Under the pieces are notes generated by a model that did no database searches, was not told the origin of the DNA, and worked only from the letters and a program-made list of their open reading frames with translations. Shown in pieces: positions 11,200 through 19,788 of a DNA stretch of 64,000 nt. Each line of letters starts with the position of its first letter. The stretch's first letter is position 1. This stretch comes from Achromobacter deleyi. Its GTDB lineage: Bacteria > Pseudomonadota > Gammaproteobacteria > Burkholderiales > Burkholderiaceae_B. Location of the stretch: NCBI RefSeq assembly GCF_902859705.1, contig NZ_CADIJO010000022.1, positions 28,229 to 92,228 on the forward strand. The letters are read 5' to 3'. The position numbers were made by a program, and so were the translations under genes.

Positions 11200-12626
11200 G
11201 GACGATGAAAGCAGTTTCCCTGATCTACAAACCCGCCGCGCTGGCCTTGGCGCTGGCCCTGTCGGGCTGCGGTGGCCTGCTCAAGACCGAGTACCAGGCC
11301 CCCGAGACGCGCGCCCCGGCGGCCTGGACCTATGCGTCCGATGCGACAGCCCCGATGGCGCCGGCCGCGGCGCTGGCGGATGGCGGGGCGTGGTGGCGCA
11401 ATTTCAATGACCCGGTGTTGATTGGACTGGTGGAAGGCGCGCTGGCGCGCAACAACGACCTGGCCGCCGCGGCGATCCGGGTACGCCGGGCGCAATACCA
11501 GGCGGGCCTGGCCGAAGACCAGCTGATTCCGCAACTGACGGGCAACGCCAGCGTGACCCGCTCACGCAATTTCTACGGCGACCGCGCAATCACCCGCACG
11601 AACGGCACGGAGCTGTCGATCGGCTACGAGGTGGACCTGTGGGGCAAGCTGTCGCGCCAGCGCGATGCGGCCGACTGGGAAGCGCTGGCGAGCGAGCAGG
11701 ACCGCCAGAGTTCGGCGCTGTCGCTGGTGGGCACGACGGCGACGCTGTATTGGCAGACGGCGTTCATCAATCAACGCATTGCGAGCAGCCTGGAAAGCAT
11801 TGCGTATGCACGCCGGACGCAGGACCTGGTGCGGGCGCAATATGCAGCGGGCGGGGCGTCGGCGCTGGAAATGGCGGAAGCGGAGCAGACGGTGGCAAGC
11901 CAGCAGGCGGCGCACGCGCTGCTGGTGCAGCAACATGTGGAATACGTGAATGCGCTGACGATTCTGTTCGACGGCCCGCCGGACCGCACGATGGCAGATC
12001 CGCCGCGGCTGCCGCAATATCCGTTGCCCGAGGCGCGGGCAGGCGTGCCGGCAGAGCTGCTGGGACGCCGGCCGGATCTGCGGGCGGCGGAACTTCGTCT
12101 GCGCGAGGCGCTGTCGAATGTGGACGCGGCGCGGGCAAGTTTCTATCCGACGCTGACGCTGACGGGCTCGCTGGGAACGAGCAGCCCGACGCTGTCGAAC
12201 ATTCTGCAAAATCCGGTGGGGGCGCTGACGACGGCGGTGACGCTGCCATTCCTGCAGTGGAACCGGCTGGGGCTGAATCTGAAAGTATCGCGGACGGAGT
12301 TCGATGAACGGGTGGTGACGTTCAGGCAATCTCTTTATCAGGCGATGGCGGATGTGGAAAATGCGTTGTCGAATCGGACGCAGCTGCGGGTGCAGGGGGA
12401 GCAGCTTGAGGCATCGTTGAAGGCGGCTCGGGAGGCTGAGCGGCTGTATGAAGTCCGGTATCGGGCGGGGTCTGTGTCGTTGCGGTTTTGGTTGGATGCG
12501 CAGGAGAAGCGGCGGGGGGCGGAGATTGCTCGGGATGAGAATGTGTTGAATCGGTTGGTTAATCAGGTGAAGGTTTATCAGGCGTTGGGTGGGGATGATT
12601 CTGTTTCTGCTACGAATGTGGAGTAG
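11196..12626 (+). CDS. NodT/TolC-type outer membrane efflux lipoprotein
   Basis: Outer membrane channel for the MacAB pump. A lipoprotein signal peptide ends in a LALALSGC lipobox near residues 18-25, and the two outer membrane efflux (OEP) repeats cover most of the protein, with [20 protein letters not shown] typical of the second repeat. The ATG at 11196 overlaps the macB stop (ATGA); a second in-frame ATG at 11205 has a GAGG just upstream and is an equally possible start. The last 150-200 bases switch to T- and G-ending codons (GAT, AAT, GTT, TTG), unlike the C-ending codons of macA, and run straight into a structured repeat. Confidence 0.92.
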   Translation: MRTMKAVSLIYKPAALALALALSGCGGLLKTEYQAPETRAPAAWTYASDATAPMAPAAALADGGAWWRNFNDPVLIGLVEGALARNNDLAAAAIRVRRAQYQAGLAEDQLIPQLTGNASVTRSRNFYGDRAITRTNGTELSIGYEVDLWGKLSRQRDAADWEALASEQDRQSSALSLVGTTATLYWQTAFINQRIASSLESIAYARRTQDLVRAQYAAGGASALEMAEAEQTVASQQAAHALLVQQHVEYVNALTILFDGPPDRTMADPPRLPQYPLPEARAGVPAELLGRRPDLRAAELRLREALSNVDAARASFYPTLTLTGSLGTSSPTLSNILQNPVGALTTAVTLPFLQWNRLGLNLKVSRTEFDERVVTFRQSLYQAMADVENALSNRTQLRVQGEQLEASLKAAREAERLYEVRYRAGSVSLRFWLDAQEKRRGAEIARDENVLNRLVNQVKVYQALGGDDSVSATNVE

Positions 12627-12670
12627 GTTTTCTACTTTTGTGGTTTTTGGTTTGCTGGTGGCGGGGAGTT

Positions 12671-13125
12671 CTTCGTAGGTCGCCCGTCGCGGGGGTGGCT
12701 TGCGGAGTGGGTGCCCACGATTGCGGTCCGGAGCCTTCGCTCCGGACTTCCCCTTCGTCATCTTCGTCCGCCTTCGGCTCCCTTCAGATTCCCTCGGGCG
12801 CATCGAGGTTGCCCACTCCGCAAGCCACCCCCGCGCCGGGCTACGCGTGTCTCGGTTCGTTGCGCTGCTAGACCTGTGTGCGGGGAATGGAATCTGCGGG
12901 GTCGCCAAGCCGCGGCCGCGCGGGCGGCCACGTTTGGCATTCGTGTTGCTGACTGTGTGGCGGTGGCGCTTCGCGCTGTTGGTGATTGCGTTTCTAGTGG
13001 TTCTGCGCGGTTGGGGGGGGGCGGTGATGGGCGGCGCGGCACATACTGGTTTGTGCATGGCGACTTTCTCGCGCGCCGCCCATCGGGCGCTGGAAACTTT
13101 GTTGGAATCCACGGTATCCGCGCCG
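12671..13125 (+). repeat. Structured dispersed element, copy 1
   Basis: About 455 bases closely matching copy 2 at 32152-32607. Module 1: arms 12689-12711 and 12812-12834 are perfectly complementary over 23 bases and enclose a conserved core (12719-12804) with an inner hairpin GTCCGGAGC (12726-12734) / GCTCCGGAC (12739-12747). Module 2: a hairpin at 12904-12938 with tip GGCCGCGCGGGCGGCC and basal GCCAA/TTGGC. Module 3: GATGGGCGGCGCG at 13026-13038 pairs with CGCGCCGCCCATC at 13072-13084, preceded by a run of nine G (13013-13021). The right end has CCACGG/CCGTGG. No protein is supported. It fills the gap between the efflux operon and tcdA. Confidence 0.85.
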
Positions 13126-13167
13126 TGGCTTAAGTACCCGCACCCCGCCCCATATAAAATACGTCCC

Positions 13168-13998
13168 ATGAACCCCCAAGATCCTGTCGACCTCGACCGC
13201 CGCTTCTCCAGCCTGTCACGCCTTTACGGCCCCGACGCTCCGAAACGTTTTCAAGATGCTCACATTGCCGTTGCCGGCCTGGGCGGCGTGGGCTCTTGGA
13301 CCGTGGAAGCGCTTGCTCGTTGCGGGATTGGGGCGTTGACCCTGATTGATCTGGACCATATTGCGGAGTCCAACGTCAATCGGCAGATTCATGCGCTGAC
13401 CGATACCGTGGGGCAGTCCAAAGTGGATGCCATGGCCGAGCGGGTGTTGGGGATCAATCCGGCTTGCCGGTTGACGCGGGTGGATGACTTTGTGTCGCCT
13501 GAGAATGTCGGCGAGGTCTTGCCTGGGCCCTATACCGTCATCATTGACTGTACCGATCAGGCGGCGGCCAAGATTGCGATGATCTTGCATGCGCGGGCGT
13601 TGGGTGTGCCCATGTTGCTGTGTGGCGGGGCGGGGGGCAAGACGGACCCGCTGGCGTTGCGGGCGGGGGATCTGTCGGCGGCGGTGAATGATGCGTTGTT
13701 GTCCAAGTTGCGCAACAAGCTGCGGCGTGAGCATGGGTTTCCCCGGGCGTCGGACAAGAACGGCAAGGCCTTGAAGCGGGTGCCCAAGATGGGGGTGCAT
13801 GCGCTGTGGTTCGATCAGCCGGCGATCTTGCCGGATGCATGGACGCGGGCCGGCGAGATGGACGACGACATGGGGGTGGCCGCGCAAGCGGCTGCGCCGC
13901 AGGGGTTGTCTTGTGCGGGGTATGGGTCTGTCGTGACCGTGACGGCCGCCATGGGGATGGCGGCGGCCAATGAGGCCTTGCGCCTGGCGTTGGGCTGA
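13168..13998 (+). CDS. tcdA: tRNA threonylcarbamoyladenosine dehydratase
   Basis: ATP-dependent cyclisation of t6A37 to ct6A37 in ANN-decoding tRNAs. A 276-residue E1-like (ThiF/MoeB fold) protein: nucleotide-binding AVAGLGGVGSWTVEALARCG at residues 32-51, LTLIDLDHIAESNVNRQIHA with the E1 Asp and Asn-Arg, and the C-terminal GLSCAGYGSVV segment that carries the conserved cysteine. I chose the ATG at 13168, which follows a TATAAA-like hexamer about 10-15 bases upstream; the open frame extends farther upstream only because it runs through the repeat. Codons are more T/G-ending than in neighbours. Confidence 0.93.
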   Translation: MNPQDPVDLDRRFSSLSRLYGPDAPKRFQDAHIAVAGLGGVGSWTVEALARCGIGALTLIDLDHIAESNVNRQIHALTDTVGQSKVDAMAERVLGINPACRLTRVDDFVSPENVGEVLPGPYTVIIDCTDQAAAKIAMILHARALGVPMLLCGGAGGKTDPLALRAGDLSAAVNDALLSKLRNKLRREHGFPRASDKNGKALKRVPKMGVHALWFDQPAILPDAWTRAGEMDDDMGVAAQAAAPQGLSCAGYGSVVTVTAAMGMAAANEALRLALG

Positions 13999-14000
13999 TT

Positions 14001-14023
14001 GGCGGCGCCAGTGGGGCGCCGCC
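14001..14023. terminator. Hairpin between convergent tcdA and ferredoxin gene
   Basis: GGCGGCGCC at 14001-14009 and GGCGCCGCC at 14015-14023 form a 9-base stem around AGTGG, starting 2 bases after the tcdA stop. Only two T follow. It probably terminates or protects transcripts from both sides. Confidence 0.55.
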
Positions 14024-14051
14024 TTGGGCATGGGATGGTTCGGCTGTCTTG

Positions 14052-14363
14052 CTACAGCGCTACGAACACCATGCCATCTTCGATTCTGACGGGGTAGGTC
14101 GCCAGGTTGTCGCGTAGCGGCGAACAGAGGGCGCGGCCGTCTCTGACGTCGAAGCGGCCCTGGTGCAGCGGGCATTCGATTTCGTGGCCGGTCAGGAAGC
14201 CGTCGCACAGGCGGGCGTTGCCGTGGGTACAGAGGTTGGCGGTGGCGTAGACGCTGCCTTCGACGCCGTAGAGCGCGATTTCGTGGTCGCCGGCTTGCAC
14301 GGCGATCACGTCTTCATCGGGTACGTCGGCCAGCGGGATGGCTTTGATCCATTGGGTTGTCAT
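14052..14363 (-). CDS. Rieske-type ferredoxin of an aromatic oxygenase
   Basis: A 103-residue [2Fe-2S] electron carrier. The Rieske ligands are in CTHGN (C-x-H, near residue 44) and CPLHQGRF (C-x-x-H, near residue 64). The size and absence of a signal peptide match soluble dioxygenase ferredoxins such as the NagAb/AndAb type, not nitrite reductase small subunits. It follows the small subunit gene by 15 bases and passes electrons to the oxygenase encoded upstream. No dedicated reductase gene is adjacent. Confidence 0.9.
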   Translation of the reverse strand: MTTQWIKAIPLADVPDEDVIAVQAGDHEIALYGVEGSVYATANLCTHGNARLCDGFLTGHEIECPLHQGRFDVRDGRALCSPLRDNLATYPVRIEDGMVFVAL

Positions 14364-14378
14364 GGCGTGTCTGTTCTG

Positions 14379-14855
14379 TCAGATGGGATAGATCAACGAA
14401 TTCGGAATCAGCTCGCTGTCGAAGATGCACAGTCTTGATTCGAATTTCAGGCCATCCGGGGTCTGGCGGATGACGTCCAGGTAGCGGCCTACGTTGTAGA
14501 CGGTGGTGAGCTGGTTGGGCTTGGTGCGAAAGACGGCGTAGTTGGCTTCGGATTCGATCCGGTCGCCGGCGACCGACAGGACGCGGGGGGCGCCGACCAC
14601 GTGGCGCTGGTAGTAGGGGTCGTGGAAGATGGTGTCGGTGGCGCCGTAGATGCGGTCGCGCAGCATGCCGCGGCTTTCGAAGGACATCGTGGCCAGGGGG
14701 TAGCCGCGTTCGTGGTTTTCGCGGGGCAGCACTTTGTAGGTGCAGTCTTCCAGGAAGAAGTCGGGCCACTGGTCCCATTGTTCGGCGTCCAGCACGGCGG
14801 CGTAGTCGGTGTACAGCCGGGTCAGCGCGTAGTACAGCGGAAATTCCAGCATCAT
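14379..14855 (-). CDS. Aromatic ring-hydroxylating oxygenase, small (beta) subunit
   Basis: A 158-residue SnoaL-fold beta subunit (pattern Y.ALTRLYTDYAAVLDAEQW, FFLEDCTYKVLPRENHERG). Its start codon overlaps the large subunit stop (TGATG, one shared base), a hallmark of coupled alpha/beta subunits. A second Met directly follows the first. Overall similarity is to the small subunits of salicylate 5-hydroxylase, anthranilate and terephthalate dioxygenases. It has a structural role with the alpha subunit. Confidence 0.88.
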   Translation of the reverse strand: MMLEFPLYYALTRLYTDYAAVLDAEQWDQWPDFFLEDCTYKVLPRENHERGYPLATMSFESRGMLRDRIYGATDTIFHDPYYQRHVVGAPRVLSVAGDRIESEANYAVFRTKPNQLTTVYNVGRYLDVIRQTPDGLKFESRLCIFDSELIPNSLIYPI

Positions 14856-16090
14856 CAGGCCTCCCCTTCCATCACGCGGCGCCAGTAGGCGTACATGCCG
14901 CGGATCAGCGTTTCGGTCACCATGTGGTCGGTGTTCTCGGCGGTCTTGCCGCCCAGTTCGGCCACGCTGCGGTGCCAGGGCTTTTGCTGGAAGCCGGACT
15001 GCGAAAACTCGATCACCTCGGCGTCGTCGGCCGACACGAAACCGGCGGGGCCGAACAGGTTGGCCTGGCGCAGGCGTCGCTGGGTCATCTCGGGCGTGTC
15101 GTCGGCGAATCCGAAGTGCGTCCAGACGAAATCGAAGGCGTCGTGGCCGACGGGCTGGATGTGGCGGGTCGACAGTGAATTGACCTGCTGCTGGATGATG
15201 ACGCTGGGAAACAGCGTCATCAGCACCGCCGTGGGGCCGTTCCACCAGGGTTCGGGCACGATGTCCAGGAAGCGGTCGTCGTTCAGCGACATCTGTTCCT
15301 TGAAGCTGGATACGCCGCTGGTGACGCTGCCCTTGCCGCCCTGGCCGCGCGTCGAGATCATGGCGGCGTGGCGGAAGTGGCGGTCCATTTTCAGTTCGGA
15401 CCGGTTGTCGGCCCGCCACAGGCCGAAGGTGACGAACCAGGTGTGGAGCAGGCCGGGGTGGTAAGGGTCCTTGATGTTCTCCTGCATCAGCTTCCAGTTG
15501 CCGGGAATGCGCTGGCGGCTGTAGCCGTGGATCACCAATTGGCGGCCGTCGAAGACGCGGTCGAAGTAGTGCAGGATGTCGGGGCCCAGGTAGTCTTCCA
15601 GCGGCTCGACGTCGTGGTCGAACGAGGCGAAGACGACGCCGTTGCGACAGGCCACGGCCAGTTTGGTCAGGCCGTGTTCCTCGGGTTTGAAATCCGGCGG
15701 CATGCCGCCGTTGACGCGGCCGTCCTGCTTGACGCCGCGGCGAAAGGGCACGCCGATCAGGTTGCCCTGCAGGTCGTAATTCCACTGGTGGTAGGGACAG
15801 ACGAATTCGCTGCGGTTGCCCGAGCGTTCGCGGCAGAACTGCACGCCGCGGTGCGCACAGACGTTTTCCACCACCCGTACCTGGCCGTCGTTGTCGCGCA
15901 GCAGGATGACGGACCGCTCGCCCACGGCCGTGCGCTTGAAGTCGCCGGGGTGGGGGATTTCGGCTTCCAGGCCGACGTAGTTCCAGTGGCCTTGGTAGAA
16001 GAAGCGGTCCAGTTCCTTTTGGTGCACGGCGGCGTCGGTGTAGACGCCGAAGGGAATGCGGTGGGTGCCGTCGGCCGGCCAGGCTTGCAT
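14855..16090 (-). CDS. Aromatic ring-hydroxylating oxygenase, large (alpha) subunit, salicylate/anthranilate/terephthalate type
   Basis: A 411-residue terminal oxygenase. Rieske ligands lie in CAHRG and CPYHQWNY (about residues 77-98). The mononuclear iron site is in QENIKDPYHPGLLH (about residues 200-212; D-P-Y-H then H). The N-terminal IPFGVYTDAAVHQKELDRFF and GPAGFVSADDAEVIEFSQ segments are typical of the NagG/AndAc/TphA2 branch, so the substrate is probably a carboxylated aromatic. Genes run alpha, beta, ferredoxin in one operon. A NahR-like LysR diverges at 16248. The reductase component is missing locally. Confidence 0.9.
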   Translation of the reverse strand: MQAWPADGTHRIPFGVYTDAAVHQKELDRFFYQGHWNYVGLEAEIPHPGDFKRTAVGERSVILLRDNDGQVRVVENVCAHRGVQFCRERSGNRSEFVCPYHQWNYDLQGNLIGVPFRRGVKQDGRVNGGMPPDFKPEEHGLTKLAVACRNGVVFASFDHDVEPLEDYLGPDILHYFDRVFDGRQLVIHGYSRQRIPGNWKLMQENIKDPYHPGLLHTWFVTFGLWRADNRSELKMDRHFRHAAMISTRGQGGKGSVTSGVSSFKEQMSLNDDRFLDIVPEPWWNGPTAVLMTLFPSVIIQQQVNSLSTRHIQPVGHDAFDFVWTHFGFADDTPEMTQRRLRQANLFGPAGFVSADDAEVIEFSQSGFQQKPWHRSVAELGGKTAENTDHMVTETLIRGMYAYWRRVMEGEA

Positions 16091-16216
16091 GGTTTGTCTC
16101 CTTCATCCGTGGCCGCCGTGCGGCCGGGCAGGGGCCGCGCGACATGGGCGCGGCGTTTGTTGCATCTTCGGCCAGGGCGTGGAATAAATAAATAGAATCT
16201 GGATGATGACAACAAT

Positions 16217-16236
16217 CACCAAAATCAATATTGGTG
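16217..16236. promoter_or_regulatory. Probable LysR operator upstream of the NahR-like gene
   Basis: CACCAA at 16217-16222 and TTGGTG at 16231-16236 form a 20-base dyad in an A/T-rich stretch, 11 bases before the LysR ATG and inside the divergent region shared with the oxygenase operon. It is a good candidate for autoregulatory binding. The inference is from position and symmetry only. Confidence 0.5.
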
Positions 16237-16247
16237 GAGACAAGCGC

Positions 16248-17150
16248 ATGAACCTGCAAGACATGGACCTGAACCTCCTGGTCGTCTTCAATGAACTATG
16301 CAAGCACGGCCGGGTGTCGGCAGTGGCGCGCAACCTGGGCATTTCGCAGCCGGGGGTCAGCAATGCGCTGGGCAGGCTGCGCAAGCTGCTGGGCGACGAG
16401 CTGTTCCTGCGGACCTCGCGCGGCATGGTGCCCACGCCGTATGCCGAAGCGTTGGCGCAGCCCATTGCCGATGCGTTGGGGGCGCTGCACGGCACGTTGA
16501 ATGCGCGTACCTTGTTCGACCCGGCGCATAGCGAGCGGGCCTTCGTCATTGGCGTGAATGACGTGGGCGAAACCTATTTCCTGCCGCGGCTGATGCGGGC
16601 GCTGGATGGCGCGGCGCCGGGCGTCACCATCCGCACCGTGCGCACGACGTCGATCGACGTGAAGGACGAGATGGAGCGCGGGCGGATCGACCTGGCGATG
16701 GGCTTTCTGCCGGGTTTGAAGCAAGGCTTCTTTCAGCGCCGGCTGTTTCGCCAGCCCTATGTGTGCATCTTCCGGCAGGACCATCCGCTGGCGCGCGGCG
16801 GCGTGTCGGCCAAGCAGTTTCGCGCCGCCGAGCACGTGGGCATCGTGTCCGAAGGCACCGGCCACGGCGTGGTGGACCAGGTGATCGAACGGGCGGGCAT
16901 CCGCCGCCGCCTGCGGCTGACGGTGCCGCATTTCATGGCGGTGGGGCCGGTGCTGCAGGCCACCGACATGATCGCGGTGGTGCCGCAGCGCTTTGCCGAT
17001 TGCGCCTGTAAGCCCTTCGGCCTGGCCACCGCGCCCTGTCCGGTGAAGATTCCGGAGTCCGTCATCAATGTCTTCTGGCACGCGCGCAACCATCGCGAGC
17101 CGGCCAATCAATGGCTGCGGCAGGTGGTGGTGGAGCAGTTCGCGGACTAG
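16248..17150 (+). CDS. LysR-family regulator, NahR/NodD-like
   Basis: A 300-residue LysR protein. The start MNLQDMDLNLLVVFNELC and the helix-turn-helix GRVSAVARNLGISQPGVSN, then LGDELFLRTSRGMVPTP, match the NahR/NagR/NodD branch, whose members often sense aromatic acids such as salicylate. The effector domain follows from residue 90 or so. I chose the ATG at 16248 over an upstream in-frame ATG because GGTGGAG precedes it and the family starts here. Divergent from the oxygenase operon, hence its likely activator. Confidence 0.9.
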   Translation: MNLQDMDLNLLVVFNELCKHGRVSAVARNLGISQPGVSNALGRLRKLLGDELFLRTSRGMVPTPYAEALAQPIADALGALHGTLNARTLFDPAHSERAFVIGVNDVGETYFLPRLMRALDGAAPGVTIRTVRTTSIDVKDEMERGRIDLAMGFLPGLKQGFFQRRLFRQPYVCIFRQDHPLARGGVSAKQFRAAEHVGIVSEGTGHGVVDQVIERAGIRRRLRLTVPHFMAVGPVLQATDMIAVVPQRFADCACKPFGLATAPCPVKIPESVINVFWHARNHREPANQWLRQVVVEQFAD

Positions 17151-17176
17151 TGGACGGCAAAATAGGAAGGCGGCAA

Positions 17177-17209
17177 CCGGAAAGCGGCCTGCATCGGCGG
17201 GCTTTCCGG
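17177..17209. terminator. Hairpin between convergent LysR and TonB receptor genes
   Basis: CCGGAAAGC at 17177-17185 and GCTTTCCGG at 17201-17209 pair over 9 bases with a 15-base loop. It lies in the 81-base gap between two converging genes and probably serves both. Confidence 0.5.
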
Positions 17210-17231
17210 TGTGCCGGTGCCGGCCGCGCGC

Positions 17232-19640
17232 CTAGAACTGCATCTGCGCCGACAGAGCGACGTTGCGCGGATTGCCCAGGTAGTAGCTGTTGAGCCAGTA
17301 ATTGCGGTTGGCGACGTTGTTGACGTTCAGGCGCAGCGTCACGGGGCGGCCGGTCACCTTGGTGGCGTAGCGCAGGCCCAGGTCGAACGTGGTGTACGAG
17401 GGCAGCCGGCTGCTGTTGGTGTCCGTGGCCCATTGCTTGCCGACGTGATAGACCCCGCCCGTCACGCTCAGGCCCGGCGCGAACGGCAGGGCGTATTCGG
17501 AATACAGCTTGGCCATGAACTTGGGCACGTTGATCGGCGCGTTGCCGTCGTTGGCGCTGCCTTCCACGCGGGCGGTCAGCCACGTTGCGCCGCCCATGAC
17601 GGTCCAGGCCTCGGTCAGCTTGCCCACCGCCGATATTTCCGCGCCGCGGTGGCGCTGGATGCCGTCCTGCACGTACACGTTGGCATCGTTGGAATATTCG
17701 TAGGCCTTTTCGATATCGAACAGCGCGCTGCTGACCAGCACGCCGCCCAGTTCGGCCTTGATGCCCAGTTCGCGCTGCTTGCTGCGCATGGGCGGCAGCA
17801 CCTGCAGGCGGTTGACCGCCTCGTCGGGCGCGACGCCGCCTTGCTCCAGGCCTTCGATATAGGTGGCGTAGGTCGTCAGCCAGACCGTGGGCGCGTAGAT
17901 CAGGGACGCGTTGGGCGAGTTGCGGCCGCGGTCGTAGTCGGGCTGGCCGGCAAGGCCCTCGGCGTTGCGTTCCATCGACTTGATGGTGCTGCGGTTGATG
18001 CCGACCAGGGCGGACCACTGTTCATTGAAGCGCACCAGGTTGCCGATCATGAAGTTGTCGTTGCGGATGCGGCTGGCGTAGTACATCCGGGCGGAGGCGT
18101 CGGACGGCCACTGCGGTTCAGGCACGTGAGTCGGGCGGTCCAGGCTGTAGGGGCCGACGTAACCGGTGTGCGGGAAGTAGGTGGTCTGCCACTGCCGGTC
18201 CATGTAGCCGTAGTAGCCCAAGGTGACCTTGTGACCGAGCGGGCCGGTGTTGAACGACAGGTCGGCCAGGGCCTGCCAGGCCTCGGACTCGGTCTTGGTC
18301 GGCCCCACCTTTTGCCGCAGTTGCGAGTATTCGCCGGCTTCCTGCACCGAGTTCATGGTGTGGTACTGGATCGGGCGGTCCTGGTATTCGCGCAGATGGG
18401 CCACGCGCAGCGTCAGGTGGTCGCTGGCCTCGTAGGTCATGCGCGCCATCCATTTGCGGCTCTGGGTCTCGTCGCGGATCCACGGCTGGCTCCAGTCCTT
18501 GCTCGAATCCATGGCCTTGGGGCGGGGCACGCCGTCGCCAAAGAACCAGTAGGCCGTGGGCGAGCGCATCTTGTAGTCGCTGTACGACGCACCGAGTTCG
18601 AGCTTGAAGCGGTCGGTCACGTTGAAATCCAGCGCCAGGCTGGCCAGGGTGCGGTCGATCTTCTGGTCGTCCACGGCGGTGTCGCCGTTCTGGCGCACCA
18701 GGTTGACGCGATAGCCGACCTTGCCGTTGTCGTCGATGGGGCCGCCGAAGTCGCCATGCACATAGGCCTGGCTGGCACCATAGGTGCCCACGGTGATGCT
18801 GTTGTACCGGTCGGGGGTGGGGCGCTTGTTCACGTAATTGACCATGCCGCCGGGCGAGGCCGCGCCATACAGAAAACCGGACAGCCCGCTCAGCACTTCG
18901 ACGCGTTCCTTGTCTTCCAGCGAGGCGGCAAAGCCGTAGGCGTGGCGCAGGCCATCTTCCGCGCGGTCGTAGCTGTTGAACCCGCGGATCTTGACCATCG
19001 GCGCCCAGCCGGCCAGTTGCGGTACCTGCGTCAGGGTGGACGGGTTGATCTTGTAGACGTCGTCGGGCGACTGCGCCTGCACGTTCTGCAGCAGTTCGCG
19101 GGGAATGACGTTGAAGGTGTAGGGGGCGTTGCGCAGCTCCATGCCGCCCAGCGCGCCGGCGGCGGATACGGTGCTGGCGCGGTAGCCGTCGCTGGCCAGG
19201 CCGTCCTGTTGCAGGGCGGCCGTGGCGCTGCCCTGCACGGTGATGCCCGGCAGCGTTACCGCATCGGCATTGGCCGCGGGAACGATGGTGTAGGCGTTGC
19301 CGCGCCGCGCCGGCTGCAGGCCGGTGCCGGCCAGCAGCGCGTTCAGGCCCGACCAGGCGGATTGCCGGCCGCGCAGGCCCGGGCTCTGGCGGCCGGCAGT
19401 CAGCGCCGCCTCGACCGAGACCTGGATGCTGGCCTGCACGGCGAATTCGGTCAGCACGCGGCTGAGTTCGCCGGGGGCAATGTCGTAGTCGCGCTCGGCG
19501 GCGGCCTGGGTGGCCTGGGGGGCGTTTGGCGTCTGGGCGGGGGCCGCGCCGGGCAGGGCCAGGCCGATCAGTGTGGCGGCGGCCGTGGCGGCGGGCAGGC
19601 GGACGGCGGCGCGTCGGCGGGAAGGGGAAGGCATGTGCAT
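17232..19640 (-). CDS. TonB-dependent siderophore receptor with N-terminal signalling domain
   Basis: An 802-residue outer membrane receptor. A signal peptide ends near GAAPAQ (residue 36). A secretin/TonB short N-terminal (STN) domain follows at about 50-118 (DYDIAPGELSRVLTEFAVQA), then a plug domain (about 125-235, YTFNVIPRELLQNVQ) and a beta-barrel ending in the usual C-terminal Phe (LSAQMQF). The STN domain signals ligand occupancy to the FecR-like anti-sigma factor encoded just upstream. Length and motifs match ferric-siderophore receptors of the FpvA/FhuE/FoxA type; the siderophore is not identifiable. Confidence 0.93.
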   Translation of the reverse strand: MHMPSPSRRRAAVRLPAATAAATLIGLALPGAAPAQTPNAPQATQAAAERDYDIAPGELSRVLTEFAVQASIQVSVEAALTAGRQSPGLRGRQSAWSGLNALLAGTGLQPARRGNAYTIVPAANADAVTLPGITVQGSATAALQQDGLASDGYRASTVSAAGALGGMELRNAPYTFNVIPRELLQNVQAQSPDDVYKINPSTLTQVPQLAGWAPMVKIRGFNSYDRAEDGLRHAYGFAASLEDKERVEVLSGLSGFLYGAASPGGMVNYVNKRPTPDRYNSITVGTYGASQAYVHGDFGGPIDDNGKVGYRVNLVRQNGDTAVDDQKIDRTLASLALDFNVTDRFKLELGASYSDYKMRSPTAYWFFGDGVPRPKAMDSSKDWSQPWIRDETQSRKWMARMTYEASDHLTLRVAHLREYQDRPIQYHTMNSVQEAGEYSQLRQKVGPTKTESEAWQALADLSFNTGPLGHKVTLGYYGYMDRQWQTTYFPHTGYVGPYSLDRPTHVPEPQWPSDASARMYYASRIRNDNFMIGNLVRFNEQWSALVGINRSTIKSMERNAEGLAGQPDYDRGRNSPNASLIYAPTVWLTTYATYIEGLEQGGVAPDEAVNRLQVLPPMRSKQRELGIKAELGGVLVSSALFDIEKAYEYSNDANVYVQDGIQRHRGAEISAVGKLTEAWTVMGGATWLTARVEGSANDGNAPINVPKFMAKLYSEYALPFAPGLSVTGGVYHVGKQWATDTNSSRLPSYTTFDLGLRYATKVTGRPVTLRLNVNNVANRNYWLNSYYLGNPRNVALSAQMQF

Positions 19641-19788
19641 GGTACGGCCCGGTCTGGAAGGGAGAAATGGGTGGTTTCACCCCGTATGCCAATCCACGAC
19701 GCGAAAAAGGGAACCTCGGCGACGCCTTCGCGCAAAAAGAATCGGCCAGCCCCTTTGTCGCCGTTTCCTGTCGGCTTTTTTCGGCCCC

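Noticed and set aside
12671..13125. CRISPR or tandem array interpretation of the repeats
   Set aside because: Copies are dispersed, hundreds of bases long, and have no regular spacers or adjacent cas genes.
14856..16259. Upstream extension of the oxygenase small-subunit frame
   Set aside because: It overlaps the large subunit in another frame and is Arg/Pro-rich. The true start is the TGATG junction at 14855.
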